From contig NZ_AP024702.1 in NCBI RefSeq assembly GCF_037076345.1, positions 4,588,001 through 4,652,000 on the forward strand: a DNA stretch of 64,000 bases, given 5' to 3'. The translations under genes and the position numbers were made by a program. Below are positions 54,208 through 63,314 of the stretch, one piece after another (position 1 is the first letter of the stretch; every line of letters begins with the position of its first letter). This DNA is from Haloferula helveola (lineage in GTDB: Bacteria; Verrucomicrobiota; Verrucomicrobiia; Verrucomicrobiales; Akkermansiaceae). The notes beneath the pieces were generated by a model, which had not been told where the DNA came from, searched no databases, and saw only the letters and a program-made list of their open reading frames with translations.

Positions 54208-57200
54208 ATGGAAGCTGCGATCAGATGGTTCAGCCGGAACCACGTGGCGGGCAACTTCCTGATGCTCGCCCTGCTGCTTGCCGGGTTCTCGACCTGGTTC
54301 AAGTTGCGGAAGGAGATCTTTCCGGAGCTCGCGATCGATGCGGTCCAGGTGCAGATCCCTTACCCGAATGCGACACCGGTCGAGGTCGAGCGCGGCGTGA
54401 ACGTGCCGGTCGAGGAGGCCGTGGCGGATCTGGTCGGTATCAAGAAGATCCGCTCGACCGCCGCGCAGAATGTCGGGGTGGTGAGTATCGAGGTCGAGAC
54501 CGGCTACGACGTTCGCGAAGTGCTCGACGATGTGAAGAGCCGGGTCGACGCGATCGATAACTTTCCCGATGAAGCCGAGAAGCCGCTGATCGAGGAGATC
54601 ATCGCCAAGAGTCCGGTGATGAGTCTGGCGGTGACGACCGACGGTCCGGTGGACGAGAAGACGCTCAACCGGATCGCCGAGCAGATCCGTGACGACCTCT
54701 TGGTCTACGAGTCACCGAAACCCGACACGGTGATGGAGTGGCTGGCGGAGAAGCTTTCCGGCAAGGCGAAGGTTTCGCAGATCGAACTGGCGGGCACGCG
54801 GGAGTACGAGCTTTCGATCGAGGTCTCTGAGGAACGGCTGCGGGAGCTCGGTCTTTCCCACGGTCAGATTGCCCAGGCGGTCCGTCAGACGTCGGTCGAC
54901 CTGCCGGGCGGATCGATCCGTACGGAAGGGGGCGAGCTGCTTCTCCGCGCCCTCGGCAAGCGATTCACCGCGGATGAATTCCGCAGCATCCCGGTGGCGG
55001 CACGGGAAGACGGATCGGAAATCCTCCTCGAGGATGTGGCGACGGTGATCGACGCTTTCGAGGATGTGGACTTGTCGACCCGCTTCGATGGCAAACCTGC
55101 GGTGCTGGTGAATGTCTTCCGGGTCGGTGAGGAGGATACGCTGCGGTTGGTGCGGTTGATCGATGACTACGTCGCGCATGCCGACCAGCGTCTGCCGACC
55201 GGAGTGCATATCGCGAAGTGGAATGACCAGAGCTCTTACCTCCAAGGCCGGCTCGACTTGCTGTTCCGCAATGCCGGGCTCGGTCTGGTTCTGGTGCTGG
55301 CGGTTCTCGCCCTGTTCCTCCGCCCGTCGCTCGCCTTTCTCGTCGCCCTCGGGATTCCGGTGTCGTTCGCCGGCGGCCTGTGGCTGATGCCGCACGTCGA
55401 CATCTCGATCAACATGATCTCCCTGTTCTCGTTCATCCTGGTGCTCGGAATCGTGGTCGATGACGCGATCGTGACCGGGGAAAATGTGTACTCGCGGATC
55501 CAGCGCGGCGAGCATCCGCGCGAGGCGTCGTGGAAGGGAACTCACGAGGTGGGAACCGTGGTGGTCTTCGGCGTTCTGACGACCATGGTCGCCTTCACTC
55601 CGATGCTCGGCCTCAGCGGGGTCAGCGGCAAGATCTGGCCGAACATCCCGCTGATCGTCATTCCGACACTCGCGTTCTCGCTGCTCCAGTCGAAGTTCGT
55701 CCTGCCCGCGCACCTTTCGTTGCTGGCGCCCCATCGGAAGGAGAAGCCGAGCAATCCGCTTTTCCGTCTCCAACGGACCATTGCCGACGGTCTCGAGCGC
55801 TTCGTGAAGAAGGTTTACAAGCCGGCCCTCGATACGTGCCTGCGCTGGCGCTACGTGACCGGAGCCGCATTCCTGGCGCTGCTGCTGGCCACGCTCGGCT
55901 TCGTGGGCGGCGGTCACATCAAGTTCAACTTCTTCCCCGATGTCGAAGGCGACATCGTCTCGGCCAAGTTCGAGCTGAGCCAGGGGGTGCCGTTCAGCGC
56001 GTCGCAGGAGGTGTCGCAGCGTCTCGAGGATGCCGCCGTCCGGGTGGCGTCGCAGATCGAGGCGGAAACCGGCGAGTCGATCCTTCGCCACTACCTGACC
56101 AGTGCGGGCACACAGCCGTTCCTGACCAGTATTTCGCCCACCGGTCCGCCCAAGGCGACCCATCTCGGCGAGGTGACCTTGGAGTTGATTCCCGCGGTCG
56201 AAAGGACCACGGCGGCGTCGAAGTTCATCGACATGTGGCGCAAGGAGGCCGGGAAGATTCCCGGGCTGGTCGAGCTGACCATGAGCTCGGAAACCGCGGG
56301 TGGCGGGAACGCGATCGACCTGTCGCTCACGGGCTCGGATCTCGACCGGCTGCGTGCCGCGACCGAGCACGTCAAGGAGGCGCTTGGCGAATATGATGGA
56401 GTGGTTGAAATCTCCGACTCGGACCGCGAGGGCAAGGACGAGCTGCGGCTGATCCGCGTGACATCCGCCGGCCGGGCGGCCGGGCTGAAACTCGAGGATG
56501 TCGCCCGCCAGGTGCGCGACGCGTTCTACGGAAACGAGGCCCAGCGTCTGCAGCGCGGTCGCGACGAGGTGAAGGTGATGATCCGCTTTCCGCAGAGCGA
56601 CCGGCGCCAGCTCGATGCGCTGGAGGAGATGAAGATCCGGACCGCGGCGGGCGAGGAGATCCCGTTCCGCCAGGCGGTCGAGTATGAATTCGGCCGAGGC
56701 TCCTCGGTGATCAGCCGGACGGACCGGCGCCGGTCGATCAAAATTACGGCAGATACCGTAGGTGAGACGAATGGAGGCGAGGTCGCGGCTTCGTTGGTGG
56801 AGAAGACCCTGTCCGGGCTCGGTGCTCGCTATCCCGGTGTCAGCTTTGCCTTCGAGGGCGAACAGAAGGACCGGGCCGACAGTGTCCGTGAAATCGGCAC
56901 CGGATTCATCGGCGCGCTGGTGATCATGTACGTCCTGATCGCGATTCCGCTGCGCTCCTACTGGCAGCCGCTGATCATCATGTCGGTCATTCCCTTCGGC
57001 ATCATCGGTGCGATCGGCGGTCACCTGGTGATGGGGCTGAACTTGTCGATCATGTCGATGTGCGGATTGGTCGCGCTGGCCGGGGTGGTCGTGAACGACT
57101 CCCTGGTGCTGGTCGACTACGTGAACCGCCATCGCGACGACCGCCCGATGCGCGAGGCCGCGGTGGCCGCCGGTGGCAAACGCTTCCGCGCGATCATGCT

Positions 57201-57447
57201 GACCTCCCTGACGACCTTCGCCGGTCTGATTCCGATGGTGCTTGAGACCGACATGCAGGCCCGCTTTCTGATTCCGATGGCGGTATCGCTCGGTTTCGGG
57301 ATCCTTTTCGCGACGGTGATCACGCTGTTCCTGGTCCCCAGCATCTACCTGATGCTCGAGGACGTGCAGCGGCTGGTCCGGCGGATTCGGGGAGTCCGGC
57401 CGGTGGCGGTGGAACCGACTGCGGAACCGGGTGCCGCGAGCTCGTGA
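54208..57447 (+). CDS. RND efflux transporter permease (HAE-type)
   Basis: A 1079-residue inner-membrane proton/drug antiporter, the usual length of RND pumps. It shows the 12-helix RND layout with two large periplasmic loops. The N-terminal signature is FSRNHVAGNFLMLALLLAGF. TM4 has the proton-relay pair in LGIVVDDAIVTGEN (about 412-425), and TM10-12 have FGIIGAIGGHLVMGLNLSIM. Substrates are not predictable. It is the last gene of the tetR-OMF-adaptor-pump operon; a weak GC-stem with a TTTTT run (57500-57530) may end transcription. Confidence 0.95.
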   Translation: MEAAIRWFSRNHVAGNFLMLALLLAGFSTWFKLRKEIFPELAIDAVQVQIPYPNATPVEVERGVNVPVEEAVADLVGIKKIRSTAAQNVGVVSIEVETGYDVREVLDDVKSRVDAIDNFPDEAEKPLIEEIIAKSPVMSLAVTTDGPVDEKTLNRIAEQIRDDLLVYESPKPDTVMEWLAEKLSGKAKVSQIELAGTREYELSIEVSEERLRELGLSHGQIAQAVRQTSVDLPGGSIRTEGGELLLRALGKRFTADEFRSIPVAAREDGSEILLEDVATVIDAFEDVDLSTRFDGKPAVLVNVFRVGEEDTLRLVRLIDDYVAHADQRLPTGVHIAKWNDQSSYLQGRLDLLFRNAGLGLVLVLAVLALFLRPSLAFLVALGIPVSFAGGLWLMPHVDISINMISLFSFILVLGIVVDDAIVTGENVYSRIQRGEHPREASWKGTHEVGTVVVFGVLTTMVAFTPMLGLSGVSGKIWPNIPLIVIPTLAFSLLQSKFVLPAHLSLLAPHRKEKPSNPLFRLQRTIADGLERFVKKVYKPALDTCLRWRYVTGAAFLALLLATLGFVGGGHIKFNFFPDVEGDIVSAKFELSQGVPFSASQEVSQRLEDAAVRVASQIEAETGESILRHYLTSAGTQPFLTSISPTGPPKATHLGEVTLELIPAVERTTAASKFIDMWRKEAGKIPGLVELTMSSETAGGGNAIDLSLTGSDLDRLRAATEHVKEALGEYDGVVEISDSDREGKDELRLIRVTSAGRAAGLKLEDVARQVRDAFYGNEAQRLQRGRDEVKVMIRFPQSDRRQLDALEEMKIRTAAGEEIPFRQAVEYEFGRGSSVISRTDRRRSIKITADTVGETNGGEVAASLVEKTLSGLGARYPGVSFAFEGEQKDRADSVREIGTGFIGALVIMYVLIAIPLRSYWQPLIIMSVIPFGIIGAIGGHLVMGLNLSIMSMCGLVALAGVVVNDSLVLVDYVNRHRDDRPMREAAVAAGGKRFRAIMLTSLTTFAGLIPMVLETDMQARFLIPMAVSLGFGILFATVITLFLVPSIYLMLEDVQRLVRRIRGVRPVAVEPTAEPGAASS

Positions 57448-57533
57448 GCCATCGCATGCGGGCAGGATTCGGGATTGCTTGATGGGGGGATCACCCCTGA
57501 AATGCCGCGCCCGGCGGCTGTCGGGTTTTTCGA

Positions 57534-58703
57534 ATGAATTACGAGGACAAGATCGCCCGGCAGGTCGCGGCCATTCCCAGATCGGGGATCCGCGACTTCT
57601 TCGAGCTGGTGCAGGGACGCGAGGGGATCATTTCCCTCGGCGTCGGCGAACCGGATTTCGTGACTCCATGGCACATTCGGGAAGCCGCGATCTACTCGCT
57701 TGAAAAAGGTCAGACGAGCTACACGTCGAATCTCGGCCTGCTCTCGCTGCGTCGGGCGATTTCGGAATACGTGAGCGACTTCTTCGAGGTCGACTACGAT
57801 CCGGCGACCGAGGTGCTGGTGACCGTCGGCGTCTCGGAGGCGATCGATCTCGCTTTGCGTGCGCTGCTGAATCCCGGCGAGGAGGTGATCTACCACGAGC
57901 CGTGCTACGTCTCGTACTCGCCGAGCATCGTCATGGCCTACGGCTCTGCCGTCGCGGTCGAGACGACCAAGGAGGACGGCTTCTCTTTGAAACCCGAGGC
58001 GCTGGCCGCAGCGATCACGCCGAAGAGTCGCGTGGTGATGCTGAATTTCCCGACCAACCCGACCGGGGCTACGGCAAGCCGTGAGGATCTCGAAGGAATC
58101 GCCAAGCTCTGCGTCGAGCACGACCTGATGGTCCTCAGCGACGAGATCTACAGCGAACTCCGCTACGATGCCGACGACGCGCACGTGTCGATCGCATCGC
58201 TTCCGGGCATGCGCGAGCGCACGGTGCTGCTTCACGGGTTTTCGAAAGCTTTCGCGATGACCGGCTTCCGACTCGGTTACGCCTGTGCGCCGCAGCCGGT
58301 GATCGAGGCGATGATGAAGATTCACCAGTACTCGATGCTGTGTGCTCCGATCACCAGCCAGGTGGCGGCGGTGGAGGCTTTGCAGAACGGCCAGGGCGCG
58401 GTTCTGAAAATGCGCGAGAGCTATCATCAGCGTCGCGACTTCCTGGTGAAGCGATTGAACGCGATGGGACTCGATTGCCACACGCCCGGAGGCGCCTTCT
58501 ACGTCTTCCCGGACATTCGGAAGACCGGGCTGACGAGCAAGGACTTCGCGATGCGCCTGTTGGAGGAAGAGGGAGTCGCGGCAGTGCCGGGAACGGCTTT
58601 CGGTCCCTCGGGCGAGGGGTTCCTCCGTTGCTGCTACGCGACCGCCTTCGACGACCTGCGGAAGGCGATGGACAAGATGGAGGCCTTTGTCGGCCGGCTC
58701 TGA
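57534..58703 (+). CDS. class I/II pyridoxal-phosphate aminotransferase
   Basis: A 389-residue PLP aminotransferase of the aspartate-aminotransferase fold. It has SLGVGEPDFVTPWHI, the NFPTNPTGA motif (171-179), LSDEIYSELRYD, and the Schiff-base lysine at 238 in HGFSKAFAMTGFR. GGAFYVFPDI and RCCYATAFDDL follow. Sequence suggests an aspartate, aromatic or alanine aminotransferase, but the substrate cannot be fixed. It may be read with the following CAAX-protease-related gene (15 bp apart). Confidence 0.92.
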   Translation: MNYEDKIARQVAAIPRSGIRDFFELVQGREGIISLGVGEPDFVTPWHIREAAIYSLEKGQTSYTSNLGLLSLRRAISEYVSDFFEVDYDPATEVLVTVGVSEAIDLALRALLNPGEEVIYHEPCYVSYSPSIVMAYGSAVAVETTKEDGFSLKPEALAAAITPKSRVVMLNFPTNPTGATASREDLEGIAKLCVEHDLMVLSDEIYSELRYDADDAHVSIASLPGMRERTVLLHGFSKAFAMTGFRLGYACAPQPVIEAMMKIHQYSMLCAPITSQVAAVEALQNGQGAVLKMRESYHQRRDFLVKRLNAMGLDCHTPGGAFYVFPDIRKTGLTSKDFAMRLLEEEGVAAVPGTAFGPSGEGFLRCCYATAFDDLRKAMDKMEAFVGRL

Positions 58704-58718
58704 CCCGAGGACCTTCCG

Positions 58719-59522
58719 ATGGCGGCCGACCCACCAGCTCCGAAGTCCGGTTCCTCGGCGGACCGGCTGCGACTGGAAGAGCCGTCGCTTTGGATCCGGC
58801 GGCAGGTGGTGCCGTTCGCGATCTTCATGTTGTTCCTGATGCTGCTGTCGGCAGCGGGCAGCTTCTTCAAGGTCGACCTGCCGAGCCAGCCGTGGTGGCG
58901 CAGGGCACCGGAGTACTGGATCTATCCACTGCAGACGATCGCATGCCTTGTCGTGCTGGTGCGTTGGTGGAAAAGCTACGAGTTCAACTGGTCGCTGAAA
59001 TGGGTGCTCATCGGAGCGTGCTTCGGCGCGGTGGGTATCGGCTTCTGGCTGCTGCCGACTTACCTTTACGACTCGCTCGGTCTTCAGAGCGAGGGGTGGT
59101 GGAATTGGCTCGGTCTGGCCTCGCGGCGCGACGGCTTCAATCCGGCGGAGCATTTTGAAGAGGGCGGCGCTGCCTACTGGTTCGCGCTGGTGATGCGCTT
59201 TGTCCGTGCGGCGGTCGTCGTCGCCTTGGTCGAGGAGATCTTCTGGCGATCGTTCCTGATGCGGATGGTCCTCGATTTCGATGGCGACTATTGGAAGCAA
59301 CCCTTCGGCAAGCCGTCGTGGCTTTCGTTTCTCGTCGTGACCGGACTGTTCGTGCTCGCCCACCTCCCGGTCGATTACGCCGGAGCGCTCATCTATGGCT
59401 CTCTGACCTACGCTCTCTGCGTCTGGTCGCGGAATCTCGGGGCCTGCGTGGTGATGCACTTCGTGGCCAATTTGCTGATGGGACTCTACGCGGTGGGCTT
59501 CGGCAAATACGGGCTCTGGTAA
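58719..59522 (+). CDS. CAAX prenyl protease-related membrane protein
   Basis: A 267-residue polytopic membrane protein of the CPBP/Abi family, in the subgroup annotated 'CAAX prenyl protease-related', which often accompanies exosortase systems. It has the EExxxR motif EEIFWR (Glu172, Glu173, Arg177), a FVLAH histidine (215) and HFVANLLMG (His247, Asn251), which together form the family's zinc-binding active site. About seven hydrophobic helices are present. No exosortase gene is seen in the window. A role in processing secreted proteins is inferred from the family only. Confidence 0.85.
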   Translation: MAADPPAPKSGSSADRLRLEEPSLWIRRQVVPFAIFMLFLMLLSAAGSFFKVDLPSQPWWRRAPEYWIYPLQTIACLVVLVRWWKSYEFNWSLKWVLIGACFGAVGIGFWLLPTYLYDSLGLQSEGWWNWLGLASRRDGFNPAEHFEEGGAAYWFALVMRFVRAAVVVALVEEIFWRSFLMRMVLDFDGDYWKQPFGKPSWLSFLVVTGLFVLAHLPVDYAGALIYGSLTYALCVWSRNLGACVVMHFVANLLMGLYAVGFGKYGLW

Positions 59523-59692
59523 CGGGCCGACGCGTCCGAAAGTCAAAAATCGTAAGGTGCGACGCTCGGGAGCGGGGGGATCGATGGCTTGCGACGTGCG
59601 CTCTCTCCTCCGCGCTGCGAGAATCGGAGGCTGGGTCGATACCGGCTCGGTCGGCTAGGTTACGTAAATTTAGGGAATTTTTTGGGCCATAA

Positions 59693-59705
59693 ACAGAACT
59701 TCTGT
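59693..59705. promoter_or_regulatory. perfect 13-bp palindrome upstream of Verru_Chthon protein A
   Basis: ACAGAA-C-TTCTGT lies just before a TTGAGG-17-TATTTA promoter (59708-59736). It is a candidate operator; no known consensus is matched. Confidence 0.35.
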
Positions 59706-59707
59706 CC

Positions 59708-59736
59708 TTGAGGTATCCCGTCTTCGCGCGTATTTA
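59708..59736 (+). promoter_or_regulatory. promoter of Verru_Chthon cassette protein A gene
   Basis: TTGAGG (59708-59713) and TATTTA (59731-59736) with a 17-bp spacer, in the AT-rich 288-bp gap, 75 bp before the ATG. Confidence 0.4.
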
Positions 59737-59810
59737 CATCGTCAATCGAGCCCGTCGGTTAACATTATCCGGTGATTTGGCCTAATAACGTCATCACCCA
59801 AAAAATTCCC

Positions 59811-62800
59811 ATGTCCATGATCCGAGTTCCTCTCAAGAGGCGAAAGCGTCGCGGTTTCGCACTGATTGTGACGGTGTCTTTGATGCTCCTGCTGACCTTG
59901 CTGGCAGTGGGGCTCCTGAGTCTGTCGACCATCAGCGTTCGCTCGTCTTCCCAGTCGAACGCGATGCAGGCGGCGCGTGCGAACGCGCGGGTGGCGTTGA
60001 CGATCGCAATCGGCGAACTTCAGCGCGCGGTTGGGCCGGACCAGAGAGTCACCGCGACCGCCGACTTCGCGGGTGCCGCCGACGGCTCGCCGATCAGCTC
60101 CGGCGAGGCTCCGAGAAACGATACCTCGCTGGATCGCACGGCGAAGGGACTGACCAGCTTCGTGTCGGGCACTCGCCACTGGACGGGGGTGTTCGTCAAC
60201 AACGACACGCCTGACGAGATTTACACCAAGACGCCTTCGGCGAGGGCCCAACGGTGGCTCGTCAGCGGTGCCGAGAATTCCGGAGATGGCGATCTCGATG
60301 TGACGCCTGCTTATCCCGACTGCGCGGTGGATCCTGCCGGTGGCGTGACGGATCCGACCAAGGCCGCGGTGCTCGTTGGCGAGAACACGGTCGGTTCGGG
60401 CAACGATCGCGACTTTGTCGCAGCTCCCCTGATTCCGATCCGGGCCAACGCGGATCGGGAGTTCTACGGTTCCTACGCCTACTGGGTTGCGGACGAAGGC
60501 GTGAAGGCGCGGATCGACATGGAGCGGGAGAACGAGGATCCGACCACCTACGCATCCCTGCCGGCGCAGCGTCGCGGCTGGGAAACGGTGGAGGGTTTTG
60601 AGAACTACCCGCCGGCACTGGCCGATGCCGACTCGATCCTGCCGGCGATGGCATCGATCCAGACCGCCGATCTGGTTTTGCCGGTCGGTGGTGGACTCTA
60701 CCCGCGGCAACTCGCGTTTCACTCGGCGACCACGGACAGCATGGGCGTGCTCGCCAACACGCTGGAGAGCGGACTGCGGGTCGATCTTTCCACAGCTCTC
60801 GCGGGTGAACTTCCCACGACAGCTCCGGCGGACGCTTACGACAACTACCCCCGCGCCGGTGCGAGGGTGATTCCGCGGACCGCCTTCCGGGAATTGCAGC
60901 ACCTCAAGTGGGACCACATCGCGGACTTCTTCAATCGGGGTCGCCAGATCACCAGCGACGCACTTCAGGTCACGGAAAACTCCGGCCCCGACTCGGCGGC
61001 GATCGCACCGACCATCGTCGATTTCCGGATCCTGTTCGGCGTGAGAATGGAAAAGGAGGGACGCGGGAACAATTACGAGGTGTCGCCCACCGCGAAGATC
61101 GCCGTTTCCCTCGGCAACCCTTATCCGGTTCCGCTCGAGTGGGATCAGGATATCGAACTCGAGATCAAGAACCAGACGCCCCTCGGTAATCGCCCTTCGC
61201 GAATCTGGCAGATCAACAACACCTGCGTTTACATCCCGAGGGATGGAACGCTTGAGAGCGGTGGCAGCGAAAAGGCGGTGCTCAACCAGGCGGTGTTCCG
61301 CATCGAGAAAGGCCGCCTCGAGCCGGGCGAGTGCCGGGCCTACACGATCGCCCGCAACGTGGTTCGTCCGTATGACTCCGCGAATCGCAGGACCGTAGTC
61401 GACATGGCGCCCTTCACCGATGTCTCGCCCTTCGACTTCAATCGCTGCGTGGAGATGACCACCCCGACGACCGTCACGCTGCCGAAGACGCTCGATGTCC
61501 GCGAAAGCTGGCAGACAACGCTGGTCGCATTGGAGATGCGCCTCGCAAGCCGTGGTCGGGGCTACAACTGGCTGCGTCGGATCGAAGGCTTCGAACTCGA
61601 TAACGGCTACTTCGGTCCGAACCAGAGGCGCTTCGACGACAGGAATGCCGCCCGTCTCCGCGGGCCGGTGCCGATGATGCTCTACAGCTTCCAGATCAGC
61701 CAGCCGGGGATGAACTACCTGCAGCTCATGCCGAATGGCTACGAGATGGGGCAGCGCGCGTCGACGCTCCGGACCTTCGCCGACTTCAACCTGCAGGCGA
61801 CCAACATCCACGCGCCGATCGCCAGTTACAACCCTCCGCCGTATTTCATGGAAAGCAACGACAGCCAGGCGCTGCTTCCATTCGAGCCCGGCGGCAACAC
61901 CGGCACCGGATTCACGAGGAACCTTGCCTTTGATCCGGTGAACTGGGGTCACAGTTCGGTTCGTGGCAGTTCCAAGACGGTGCTGTTCGCGGTGCCTCGC
62001 GAGTTCACCTCCATGGCGCAGCTCCAGCACGCCGATCTCACGAGTGATGCGGTGACGCTTTCGGTCGGTCACCAACCCGGCAATGCCTTCGGAAATTCGT
62101 ATGCGACGCCTTTCGTGCGGCGGGCCCAGGTCGAGCAAAGCCGTACCGACTACGTCCTGATGGGTTCCCTGAATCACTCGGGGGCATTTCAGACGAAGCG
62201 CATCTACTACGACATGGCCCACATCCTTAACAGCAGCCTGTGGGACCGCTACTTCTTCTCAAGCATCCCTTACGGCGGGGGCATCCCCGAGAACCCGACC
62301 ATGGTGGTCGACCCGGGCACGCAGAGTTCGCAGCTCAACAATCCGTCAACCGTGGCGGCCTCACTGATGGTCGACGGTGCGTTCAACATTCACAGCACCG
62401 ACAAGAACGCATGGAAGGCGATGCTGGCGTCGTCGAAGTACTTCAAGCACCAGGCCGAGCGGGGTGATCTTCCGGATGCGGCATTCCCTCGGAGTCTTGA
62501 ACAGCCGTCCGCATCGGCCCTGCCTCCGACCGGCATGAATGACGATTCCTTCGGTGGCTACCGCCGTCTGACCGACGAGGAAATCGATCTACTGGCCGAG
62601 GAGATCGTCAAGCAGGTGCGGATCCGCGGCCCGTTCGTTTCGCTGTCGCACTTCGTCAACCGGGCGCTCGCTGATTTCCCCCGCGAGCGCGAACTCAACC
62701 GCTGCGGAGCCCTGCAGATGGCGCTCGACGAGTCCGGCGTGAACATCAGCATGGACGGGCGGCGCAATGGCTTCAAGGACCTCGATGCCCGAGAGGAACG

Positions 62801-63314
62801 GGTGAGGCTTCCGGAGAAGCAGGGCGCACCGCGGGCCGATCTCGACGGAGGTGACCTCGGCGGTCGGCCGCAGGATGCGGAGCGCGGCTACAAGGATTGG
62901 GCAGTGACCTCCCGGGACAACAACTTCGGTGCCGTGGCGAGTATCCTCGCCGACCGCGACATGTTGAGCAAAGGCGGCTCCGGTCGTGGCGCTCAGTCGG
63001 AGATGGAGCAGGGATACCGCTCGACGGGTATCCCGTCGTGGGTCACGCAGGCCGACGTGCTGCAAGTCATCGGTCCGGCGATCTCGACCCGTTCCGATAC
63101 CTTCAAAGTACGCGCTTGTGGGCAGGCTCTTGATGCCGACGGCAACCTCCTTGCCTCTGCCTACTGCGAGGCGGTCGTGCAACGCCATCCCGAGTATCTC
63201 GACCCGGTGGATCCTCCGGAAGCACGCGGCGGGAGTCTCTCCAACATCAACCAGCTGTTCGGTCGCAAGTTCGAACTCGTCTCCTTCCGCTGGCTTTCTC
63301 CCGATGAAATCTAA
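59811..63314 (+). CDS. Verru_Chthon cassette protein A
   Basis: A 1167-residue protein of the Verru_Chthon cassette A family, a lineage-specific group usually found with cassette proteins B, C and D and with pilin-like features. The N-terminus MSMIRVPLKRRKRRGFALIV continues into a hydrophobic helix with LMLLLTLLAVGLLSLST, a pseudopilin-type signal. The long mature part has many beta segments and no catalytic motif. The ATG at 59811 is preferred. It overlaps the next gene by 11 bp. Cassette proteins B-D are not in the window to the left; the next gene may be another cassette member or lie to the right. Confidence 0.85.
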   Translation: MSMIRVPLKRRKRRGFALIVTVSLMLLLTLLAVGLLSLSTISVRSSSQSNAMQAARANARVALTIAIGELQRAVGPDQRVTATADFAGAADGSPISSGEAPRNDTSLDRTAKGLTSFVSGTRHWTGVFVNNDTPDEIYTKTPSARAQRWLVSGAENSGDGDLDVTPAYPDCAVDPAGGVTDPTKAAVLVGENTVGSGNDRDFVAAPLIPIRANADREFYGSYAYWVADEGVKARIDMERENEDPTTYASLPAQRRGWETVEGFENYPPALADADSILPAMASIQTADLVLPVGGGLYPRQLAFHSATTDSMGVLANTLESGLRVDLSTALAGELPTTAPADAYDNYPRAGARVIPRTAFRELQHLKWDHIADFFNRGRQITSDALQVTENSGPDSAAIAPTIVDFRILFGVRMEKEGRGNNYEVSPTAKIAVSLGNPYPVPLEWDQDIELEIKNQTPLGNRPSRIWQINNTCVYIPRDGTLESGGSEKAVLNQAVFRIEKGRLEPGECRAYTIARNVVRPYDSANRRTVVDMAPFTDVSPFDFNRCVEMTTPTTVTLPKTLDVRESWQTTLVALEMRLASRGRGYNWLRRIEGFELDNGYFGPNQRRFDDRNAARLRGPVPMMLYSFQISQPGMNYLQLMPNGYEMGQRASTLRTFADFNLQATNIHAPIASYNPPPYFMESNDSQALLPFEPGGNTGTGFTRNLAFDPVNWGHSSVRGSSKTVLFAVPREFTSMAQLQHADLTSDAVTLSVGHQPGNAFGNSYATPFVRRAQVEQSRTDYVLMGSLNHSGAFQTKRIYYDMAHILNSSLWDRYFFSSIPYGGGIPENPTMVVDPGTQSSQLNNPSTVAASLMVDGAFNIHSTDKNAWKAMLASSKYFKHQAERGDLPDAAFPRSLEQPSASALPPTGMNDDSFGGYRRLTDEEIDLLAEEIVKQVRIRGPFVSLSHFVNRALADFPRERELNRCGALQMALDESGVNISMDGRRNGFKDLDAREERVRLPEKQGAPRADLDGGDLGGRPQDAERGYKDWAVTSRDNNFGAVASILADRDMLSKGGSGRGAQSEMEQGYRSTGIPSWVTQADVLQVIGPAISTRSDTFKVRACGQALDADGNLLASAYCEAVVQRHPEYLDPVDPPEARGGSLSNINQLFGRKFELVSFRWLSPDEI

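Noticed and set aside
54712..57132. 806-codon open frame antisense to the RND pump gene
   Set aside because: The predicted product is Arg/His/Gln-rich with no family features; such frames are common opposite GC-rich genes, and the sense frame is a clear RND pump.
57448..57533. terminator after the RND pump gene
   Set aside because: A short GC stem and TTTTT run exist, but the stem is only about 4 bp and not convincing.
57345..59546. 733-codon open frame antisense to the aminotransferase and CAAX-protease-related genes
   Set aside because: No recognisable domain; both sense genes carry complete active-site motifs.
59742..62222. 826-codon open frame antisense to Verru_Chthon protein A
   Set aside because: Composition is Arg/Val/His-biased with no motif; the sense frame has a signal helix and family match.
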